The translations under genes and the position numbers were made by a program. 12,142 bases of DNA from Lachnospiraceae bacterium UBA2868 (GTDB lineage: Bacteria; Bacillota_A; Clostridia; Lachnospirales; Lachnospiraceae), in assembly GCA_002350465.1 (NCBI GenBank), contig DEEW01000037.1, positions 19,368-31,509 on the forward strand. The letters are read 5' to 3'. Within the stretch, counting starts at the first letter, position 1; every line of letters starts with the position of its first letter. Below, piece by piece: positions 7,360 to 12,142 of the stretch. Under the pieces are notes generated by a model that was not told where the DNA came from, did not search any database, and worked only from the letters and a program-made list of their open reading frames with translations.

Positions 7360-7845
7360 ATGAGCGAGATGATTAAGGTCGGCATGGCGGACTTGAAGTT
7401 ATGCAAAGCTCCGGATGCCATTACAACGCTTGGCCTTGGATCATGTGTTGGGATCGCCATCAGGGATCCCATTACAAAGATCGGAGGTCTTGCGCATATC
7501 ATGTTGCCTGACAGCGGCAACTTTGAAAACCACAACAGTATACCCAAATTTGCGGATACGGGAACAAAGGAACTTGTCAGAATAATCGTTGCTGCCGGTG
7601 GAAACAGATCGAGGCTTGTGGCCAAGATCGCCGGAGGAGCACAGATGTTTGCTTTTCAGAGCAAGAATGAAATGACAGCCGTTGGACAGAGAAACGTGGA
7701 TGCGGTTAAAAAAGTACTTGCCGAGTTGAAGATTCCGATCCTTGCAAGCGACACGGGGCTCAACTTCGGACGTACGGTTGAGTTTTATCCCGAAACCGGC
7801 GATTATGTTATCAAAGCTGTCGGCAAGGGAGTAAAGACAATTTAG
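7360..7845 (+). CDS. cheD: CheD, chemoreceptor glutamine deamidase
   Basis: CheD deamidates specific glutamines on chemoreceptors and also binds CheC, raising CheC phosphatase activity. The 161-residue protein has the CheD fold markers near its N-terminus: GLGSCVGIAI with nucleophile C29, GGLAHIMLPDS with H46, and T23 six residues before the Cys. The 17-residue Cys-His and 6-residue Thr-Cys spacings equal those of the characterised Thermotoga CheD triad (T21, C27, H44). Downstream, KIAGGAQMF and GRTVEFYPETG are typical of the family. The ATG is preceded by AGAGGA at a 5-base spacing. It is separated from cheC by 88 bases with an inverted repeat. No defects are seen. Confidence 0.96.
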   Translation: MSEMIKVGMADLKLCKAPDAITTLGLGSCVGIAIRDPITKIGGLAHIMLPDSGNFENHNSIPKFADTGTKELVRIIVAAGGNRSRLVAKIAGGAQMFAFQSKNEMTAVGQRNVDAVKKVLAELKIPILASDTGLNFGRTVEFYPETGDYVIKAVGKGVKTI

Positions 7846-7863
7846 AAACGGGCATTTTTGCTT

Positions 7864-8184
7864 ATGAATACTAATAAAATACCTGCTCTTGTAATGCTGC
7901 TTGCGGGTGCGGTTGCTGTTATTGTTACATACATCAATCATTACAGCCTGGAGGATATGCTGGTTGTACTGATACTTACACTTATAGTTTTCCTGATCCT
8001 GGGTGTGGTTATTAAGCTGGTCTTTGATTCGTTTCATATTGAGGAGCCGGATGAGGACAGAGTAGACGACGAAGGGGAAGTCGTTGAAAAAACCGAGTTT
8101 TCCGAGGAGAACGAGAACATCGAAGATGAAGGAAATGCAGTTTCCGATGCCGAGGAACAGACCGGGGAGAGAGAAGAGGCTTAA
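7864..8184 (+). CDS. Uncharacterised small membrane protein with two helices and an acidic tail
   Basis: I cannot assign a function. From ATG 7864 the protein is 106 residues; an in-frame TTG at 7858 would add two. Residues ~6-23 (IPALVMLLAGAVAVIVTYI) and ~31-52 (DMLVVLILTLIVFLILGVVI) are strongly hydrophobic and predict two membrane helices joined by a short loop. The rest (~55-106) is almost entirely acidic and polar, probably a disordered cytoplasmic tail. The only plausible ribosome site is a weak CGGGC about 10 bases upstream. The position between cheD and the sigma-28 gene suggests a motility link, and I believe similar small proteins occur at this place in other clostridial flagellar operons, from memory and unchecked. 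Coding is supported by tight packing between genes and a clear membrane-protein pattern. Confidence 0.8.
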   Translation: MNTNKIPALVMLLAGAVAVIVTYINHYSLEDMLVVLILTLIVFLILGVVIKLVFDSFHIEEPDEDRVDDEGEVVEKTEFSEENENIEDEGNAVSDAEEQTGEREEA

Positions 8185-8199
8185 ATTCAGGGGATAATT

Positions 8200-8206
8200 G
8201 GAGGGG
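8200..8206 (+). promoter_or_regulatory. Ribosome binding site that fixes the sigma-28 start
   Basis: GGAGGGG lies 3 bases before ATG 8210 (5 bases counted from its GGAGG core). An in-frame TTG at 8198 would overlap this site and add only MEGL, so the ATG is preferred. Confidence 0.75.
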
Positions 8207-8209
8207 CTC

Positions 8210-8980
8210 ATGGATGAAAACGGAAAGCTGAAATTATGGAAGGATTACTCGAATAATCCGACACCTCAGCTTCGTGAAAAACTTATACTTGAATATGCTC
8301 CGCTTGTAAAACTTGTGGCGGGGCGTCTTTCTATGTATCTGGGGTATAATGTGGAATACGACGATCTGTGCGGATACGGGATATTCGGACTGATCGACGC
8401 AATTGACAAATTTGATGCCAAGAAAGATGTTAAATTTGAAACATACGCATCCCTCAGGATCAGAGGTTCGATTCTTGATCAGATCAGAAAAATGGACTGG
8501 ATTCCCAGAACAGTCCGTCAGCGACAAAAACAAATATCTAATGCGATAGCTGATATTGAAGCCCAGACAGGTAAGACCGCAACAGATGAGCAGGTTGCAC
8601 TAGCACTCGGAATTACCGATGAAGAGTATTCCGGCTGGCAGGCTCAGATGAATGTAACCAATCTTGTATCTCTTGATGATTTTGTGGAACAGGGAAGTGA
8701 TGTTGCCGATAACAGAGGATTATCATCACAGCCGGCCCGTCCCGAGGAACATCTTGAGCAGGAAGAATTAAAACAAATGCTGGGAGAGGCACTTAATCTT
8801 TTGACCGAGAAAGAAAGAACGGTGGTTGTTTTATACTACTACGAAGAACTTACGCTTAAGGAGATAAGCAATGTTCTTGAAGTGTCGGAGTCAAGGGTGT
8901 CACAGCTTCACACAAAGGCACTCGGCAAGATGAAGACAAAGATGGGTAACTATATGGGTATTTTGCAAAACGCCTTTTAA
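8210..8980 (+). CDS. fliA: FliA/SigD, sigma-28 factor for flagellar and chemotaxis genes
   Basis: This 256-residue sigma-70-family protein of the FliA/WhiG/SigD group directs RNA polymerase to late motility promoters such as those for flagellin and motor/chemotaxis genes. Region 2 is clear: ILEYAPLVKLVAGRLS, then YDDLCGYGIFGLIDAIDKFD and FETYASLRIRGSILDQIRKMDW followed by PRTVRQRQKQI, the FliA-type 2.4/3 boundary. Region 3 spans about 100-150. Region 4 holds LTEKERTVVVLYYYEELTLKEI and the helix-turn-helix VSESRVSQLHTKALGKMK. The start is ATG 8210, set by GGAGGGG. Its place near the operon's 3' end matches sigD in B. subtilis, where distance from the promoter affects the ON/OFF motility decision; whether that applies here is inference. 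An anti-sigma factor (FlgM) is not in the window. Confidence 0.96.
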   Translation: MDENGKLKLWKDYSNNPTPQLREKLILEYAPLVKLVAGRLSMYLGYNVEYDDLCGYGIFGLIDAIDKFDAKKDVKFETYASLRIRGSILDQIRKMDWIPRTVRQRQKQISNAIADIEAQTGKTATDEQVALALGITDEEYSGWQAQMNVTNLVSLDDFVEQGSDVADNRGLSSQPARPEEHLEQEELKQMLGEALNLLTEKERTVVVLYYYEELTLKEISNVLEVSESRVSQLHTKALGKMKTKMGNYMGILQNAF

Positions 8981-9012
8981 TGGCGGGTATCTTATGACAG
9001 CGGGGTAAAACT

Positions 9013-10611
9013 ATGAAAAATGGTTACTTCAAGTTACAGTTCACCGATCATGAATCTTATGTCAGCCTGTTTCCTCCGGTAGACGGAGGCGATCCGATAC
9101 AGGTGGATGAATTGCGCGACTATCTTGTTTCAAAAGGTTTCCCGAATGTTGACGTTGTTGCTCTTAAACAGGTTGTTGATGCTCTTTCCAAGCAGGAGAA
9201 CATCAAAATAGCCGACAAGAAGGGGATACCCTGTCCCGAAAGTTTCCGGGTATCCATATCGGCTGACAAGATGACGGCAACCTGCAGGTTTTATCCGCCC
9301 TCAACCGGAGGGGCTGAACTTACTGCTCCCGATATAAAGAGCACGTTAAAGCTTGAGGGAGTCAATAAAGGAGTTGACGATAAGGCCATTGCGGCATATC
9401 TTGCCGGCAGACAGTACTGCACCGACATTGTTCTTGCAAGAGGCGAAGCACCGAAGCCGGGTGAAGATGCTGTGATTGAGTATTTTTTCAATACGAACCC
9501 GAATCTGAAGCCAAAGCTTAACGATGACGGATCGGTTGATTTTTTCTCGCTTTCTGCTATTAGTGTTGTTAAAAAAGGTGATAAACTTGCAACCCTTACC
9601 AAGGAAGTGGCAGGAGAGCCGGGATTTAATGTGGCCGGGGATGTTCTGCCGCCGCCGGAAGTTAAGAAGCTTACTCTTAAGTATGGGAGAAATATAGATC
9701 TGTCCGAGGACGAGCTTTCGATTTTCTCTGCCGTTGACGGGCATGCGTCTCTTGTGGAAGGTAAGGTTTTTGTTTCCGATGTATATGAGGTAAGTGATGT
9801 TGATACTTCCACGGGAAATATAGAATACGCGGGAAATGTTTGTGTACTCGGTAATGTGAAGACAGGCTTTTCGATTAAGGCCGACGGTGATGTGGAAGTA
9901 CGCGGAGTTGTTGAGAATGCAACCATCGAAGCTGCCGGGAACATTACGATTGCCAGAGGAATGAACGGAATGGGCAGGGGCACCATAAATGCCGGAGGAA
10001 ATGTTATTTCCAAATTCCTTGAGAACGCCAATGTTACTGCCGGAGGCTATGTTCACGCCGAAGCCATTCTCCACAGTAACGTTATCGCAAAAGGTGAGGT
10101 TACGGTTACCGGTAAGAGAGGATTCATTACAGGCGGCGTGATCAGAACACCGGAATCAATATCGGCCAAGACCATCGGTTCGGAGATGGGTGTGGATACC
10201 GAGCTGGAGGTTGGAACAGATCCTAAGCTTACGCTTAAGGTTAACAGTTTGAATGCTGAGATCGCCACTCTTAAAAAGAGGGTTGAACAGGCCGAGCCTG
10301 CGCTCATAACTCTTACAACGAAAATTAAAAGCGGTGAGCAGCTTCGTCCCGAGCAGATATTGTATTTCAAGCAGATATCGGCGCAGTACAAGGAAATGAA
10401 GGATGAGCTTACAGCCAAATTAAATGAGGTCAATGAGCTGATGGACGCAATGGATGTCACATCAGGACGTGAAGCCTGCATTAAGGTAGAAGGGTATGCG
10501 TATCCGGGAACCAAGATAACGATCAGTGAGATCACCACTGTTTTGACCAAGCCGGTGCAGCACGGAAAGTTTGTTAAAGAAGGTGCTGATGTCAGAGTAA
10601 AAGGTATATAG
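9013..10611 (+). CDS. FapA family protein (DUF342), polymer-like beta-helix protein
   Basis: This 532-residue protein matches the FapA/DUF342 family, common in flagellar operons of Firmicutes and also in Vibrio, but without a settled biochemical role. The N-terminal part (~1-200) includes VDALSKQENIKIADKKG and the GVDDKAIAAYL segment typical of the family. Residues ~257-395 form a right-handed beta-helix-like run with short Gly/Val/Ala-rich rungs (GNVCVLGNV, ADGDVEVRGVV, AAGNITIARGM, AGGNV, TAGGYVHAEAILHSNV, AKGEVTVTGKRG). A coiled-coil segment follows (~410-475, heptad-like LNAEIATLKKRVEQAE), then a short beta tail. No signal peptide or membrane helix is seen, so it is probably cytosolic. 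The site GCGGGG lies 7 bases before the ATG. Family call is confident; function is not. Confidence 0.92.
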   Translation: MKNGYFKLQFTDHESYVSLFPPVDGGDPIQVDELRDYLVSKGFPNVDVVALKQVVDALSKQENIKIADKKGIPCPESFRVSISADKMTATCRFYPPSTGGAELTAPDIKSTLKLEGVNKGVDDKAIAAYLAGRQYCTDIVLARGEAPKPGEDAVIEYFFNTNPNLKPKLNDDGSVDFFSLSAISVVKKGDKLATLTKEVAGEPGFNVAGDVLPPPEVKKLTLKYGRNIDLSEDELSIFSAVDGHASLVEGKVFVSDVYEVSDVDTSTGNIEYAGNVCVLGNVKTGFSIKADGDVEVRGVVENATIEAAGNITIARGMNGMGRGTINAGGNVISKFLENANVTAGGYVHAEAILHSNVIAKGEVTVTGKRGFITGGVIRTPESISAKTIGSEMGVDTELEVGTDPKLTLKVNSLNAEIATLKKRVEQAEPALITLTTKIKSGEQLRPEQILYFKQISAQYKEMKDELTAKLNEVNELMDAMDVTSGREACIKVEGYAYPGTKITISEITTVLTKPVQHGKFVKEGADVRVKGI

Positions 10612-10612
10612 A

Positions 10613-10924
10613 ATGATAACGCCTATAGAAAACAATAACATGGTCTTTCGGTCTGTGGATTACCAGGCTGCGAAAGTTAACGAGAACGAACATCCTCATA
10701 CCCAGCATGTAGTGATACAGGAGGACATCGATAAGAACGATGATTCTAATGTTAATACCGTGCGGGAAAAAGATAATGCCGACAAATCCGGCACTGAACA
10801 TGATGCCAAAGAAGAGGGAAGAAATAAATATTTTTCAACCCGTAAGACAAGGAAGAAGGATGAGATACCGGAGGAGGGAAGAGTTATACCCTTAAGCTCC
10901 GGAGGATTTAATATTACAATTTAG
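10613..10924 (+). CDS. Uncharacterised disordered 103-residue protein of the flagellar operon
   Basis: Function unknown. The ATG lies one base after the FapA stop with an AAAAGG site 8 bases upstream; a second in-frame Met at residue 10 (NNMVFRSVDY) is an alternative start. The N-terminal ~40 residues (PIENNNMVFRSVDY, then a Gln/His/Asn-rich stretch) resemble a short conserved motif I associate with proteins found next to FapA in clostridial motility operons; this is memory-based and unchecked. Residues ~40-85 are very rich in Asp, Glu, Lys and Asn and look disordered. The C-terminus becomes ordered-looking again in GRVIPLSSGGFNITI. No membrane helix or signal peptide is present. It has the look of a small adaptor with two end motifs joined by a flexible middle. 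Coding is supported by tight spacing on both sides. Confidence 0.72.
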   Translation: MITPIENNNMVFRSVDYQAAKVNENEHPHTQHVVIQEDIDKNDDSNVNTVREKDNADKSGTEHDAKEEGRNKYFSTRKTRKKDEIPEEGRVIPLSSGGFNITI

Positions 10925-10956
10925 GATTGAATTGGTGGTCTTCGTAGGAGGGTAAA

Positions 10957-11901
10957 ATGTCGCCTATGGAAATAGCACTCCTTGTAATAGGAGTGATTAT
11001 TTTTGTAATTAGTTTTGTGATGCCGGAAGTTCCGATAAAAAAATCGGACAAGGAGATTGCGGCGGAAAAGGAAGAGGCAAGACGTCTTGTTGAGCAGGAA
11101 GTCGACACCATGAGACTGCGTGTCGGAGAAGCTACAAATGAGACAGTGGGCTTCGCGGTTGACAAGGCGGAGCGTTCCCTTGAAAAGGTTTCAAATGAGA
11201 AAATCATGGCTGTCGGGGAATATGCCGAAACAGTTCTTGAGGAAATCAATAAAAATCATCAGGAAGTTATGTTCCTATACGATATGTTAAAGGACAAACA
11301 GACTGATCTTAACAATACAATACGTGAAGCTGATGCTGCCGTGAAGGAGATCGAAAGTGCCTCCCACTCCGCAATGGATGCTTCGGAAACTCTTTTGCGC
11401 GGAATGAGCGTTGCCTCGGTATCGCAAAAGGGACTTACCAATGAACAAAAGTCTGTGTTTGATATTGAAATTCCGGATGCACCGCCGGTGGTATTCGAGC
11501 ACGAAGGAAAGAAAAAGACGGAGGATTCCCCCAAAAAGGGAGTGGCACTTACCCAGTCCAAGATTGAGGCACAACTGCTCGGCATAGATAAACCGGAAGA
11601 CGCAATTGCAAAAGCCATAACGGCCGATGCACCGGCCAATATCAAGGAAAAGGTTGTGTACGATATTCTCTCGGGTGGCGCATATAAAGAAGGGAATATT
11701 GTGAATGTTGATTCACCGTCCAAGGGAGCGGCTACATCAGCGGATTTTGAAGCAATGTCAGGAGATATTACGGAGGCTCCGGCAAACAATAACGATAAGA
11801 TTCTGTCTATGGCAAAACAGGGATTTGATACGGTACAGATTGCCAAGACGCTTGGACTCGGTGTGGGTGAGGTCAAGCTTGTATTGGATCTGTTCAGGTG
11901 A
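10957..11901 (+). CDS. SwrB-like (DUF6115-type) membrane-anchored coiled-coil protein
   Basis: This 314-residue protein starts with a single membrane helix (~4-22, IALLVIGVIIFVISFVMP), followed by a long charged coiled-coil region (~28-145) rich in Glu, Lys and Ala. A variable linker (~150-270) follows. The last ~38 residues read as a helix-turn-helix-like module (KILSMAKQGFDTVQIAKTLGLGVGEVKLVLDLFR). This layout and its position downstream of sigma-28 parallel SwrB (YlxL) of B. subtilis, which promotes activation of the flagellar type III export apparatus. SwrB is shorter (about 167 residues), so this version has an enlarged middle. A strong AGGAGGG site lies 4-5 bases before ATG 10957. The DUF6115 and SwrB links rest on architecture and context, not on an alignment I could run. 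Confidence 0.75.
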   Translation: MSPMEIALLVIGVIIFVISFVMPEVPIKKSDKEIAAEKEEARRLVEQEVDTMRLRVGEATNETVGFAVDKAERSLEKVSNEKIMAVGEYAETVLEEINKNHQEVMFLYDMLKDKQTDLNNTIREADAAVKEIESASHSAMDASETLLRGMSVASVSQKGLTNEQKSVFDIEIPDAPPVVFEHEGKKKTEDSPKKGVALTQSKIEAQLLGIDKPEDAIAKAITADAPANIKEKVVYDILSGGAYKEGNIVNVDSPSKGAATSADFEAMSGDITEAPANNNDKILSMAKQGFDTVQIAKTLGLGVGEVKLVLDLFR

Positions 11902-11908
11902 TTAGGAT

Positions 11909-12142
11909 ATGAAACTGAAGTTTTATTTGAGGGGACTCGGAATAGGTATTGCGGTAACCGCGCTTGTTATGGGGCTTGCCCTCGGGAAAAATACAAAAGA
12001 GTCGATGACAGATGAAGAAATAAAGGAGAGAGCGGCAGAGCTTGGCATGGTTGAGGAGGACAGGACGCTTGTGTCGACACCGACAGAAACGCCGACGCCC
12101 ACTTCAACGCCGACTCCGACGGCAACGCCAACGCCAACACCT
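11909..12142 (+). CDS. Membrane-anchored protein with Thr-Pro linker, 3' end cut by the window (possibly MltG-like)
   Basis: The frame is open from ATG 11909 to the window end (78 codons). The protein begins MKLKFYLRGLGIGIAVTALV, a positively charged start followed by one hydrophobic helix (~9-26): a membrane anchor or uncleaved signal. Next comes a charged helix (MTDEEIKERAAELGMVEED) and a Thr-Pro-rich stretch (from ~57) reaching the edge, typical of an extracellular spacer. The N-terminal pattern reminds me of small clostridial proteins annotated as MltG/YceG-like transglycosylases found after motility operons. The catalytic or binding domain lies outside, so this is a guess. It starts 7 bases after the SwrB-like stop with a weak AGGA site. 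Confidence 0.72.
   Translation, partial: MKLKFYLRGLGIGIAVTALVMGLALGKNTKESMTDEEIKERAAELGMVEEDRTLVSTPTETPTPTSTPTPTATPTPTP
12077..12142 (+). repeat. Thr-Pro coding tandem repeat at the window edge
   Basis: Imperfect tandem triplet-pair repeat based on ACGCC(A/G) units, encoding alternating Thr-Pro with occasional Glu, Ser or Ala. At least 22 codons are visible and the tract continues off the window. At protein level it is a rigid, extended, probably extracytoplasmic linker. At DNA level it is prone to length change by slippage in six-base steps, which would keep the frame. Confidence 0.8.

Noticed and set aside
7441..8211. 256-codon minus-strand open frame spanning the cheD 3' part and the small membrane gene
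   Set aside because: It crosses two + strand genes, has no family motif, and its composition (many Asn, Tyr, Cys, Arg) is typical of a reverse shadow.
8705..8712. GCCGATAA, a perfect match to the sigma-28 -10 consensus, inside fliA
   Set aside because: The position where a TAAA -35 box should be (8686-8689) reads GGAA, and the site lies mid-gene. It encodes the ordinary residues of VADN. Chance occurrence is more likely; 5'-end mapping would decide.
9291..10074. Two overlapping ~245-codon minus-strand open frames inside the FapA gene
   Set aside because: They arise from the repetitive Gly/Ala/Val codons of the beta-helix read backward. The sequences are low-complexity Ser/Pro/Thr-rich or Asn/Ser/Ile-rich with no motif.

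Overview
The window is a dense stretch of a flagellar/chemotaxis (fla/che) operon. Every supported gene lies on the + strand and most gaps are under 35 bases. Gene order (flhF, flhG, cheB, cheA, cheW, cheC, cheD, sigma-28, then a SwrB-like gene) matches the 3' half of the Bacillus subtilis fla/che operon. Protein style, moderate GC, strong GGAGG-type ribosome sites and the added genes (PilZ brake, small two-helix membrane protein, FapA/DUF342, disordered ~100-aa protein) suggest a motile member of the Clostridia, most likely Lachnospiraceae (Roseburia/Butyrivibrio-like). That placement is inference; there is no rRNA or species marker here.

Layout. 1-2086: flhF and flhG, the GTPase/ATPase pair that sets flagellar position and number. 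The window starts one base inside the likely flhF start codon. 2108-2836: a YcgR-type PilZ protein, the predicted c-di-GMP input. 2863-7845: cheB, cheA, cheW, cheC and cheD, with an 88-base gap between cheC and cheD that holds a short inverted repeat. 7864-8184: a small membrane protein with an acidic tail. 8210-8980: fliA/sigD (sigma-28). 9013-11901: FapA, a small disordered protein and a membrane-anchored coiled-coil protein resembling SwrB. 11909-end: the N-terminus of a membrane-anchored protein with a Thr-Pro linker, cut by the window edge.

How they work together. FlhF and FlhG place and count basal bodies. CheA/CheW form the receptor-coupled kinase core. CheB demethylates receptors, CheD deamidates them, and CheC removes phosphate from CheY-P, giving the Bacillus/Thermotoga-type adaptation system. 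The PilZ protein probably slows the motor when c-di-GMP is high. Sigma-28 then switches on late genes such as flagellin. CheY, CheR and the basal-body/export genes are not in the window and presumably lie elsewhere, most likely upstream. I see no promoter, intrinsic terminator, RNA gene, mobile element or CRISPR array. No intergenic stretch exceeds 300 bases. The least understood material is the set of small or uncharacterised proteins at 7864-8184, 10613-10924, 10957-11901 and 11909-end.
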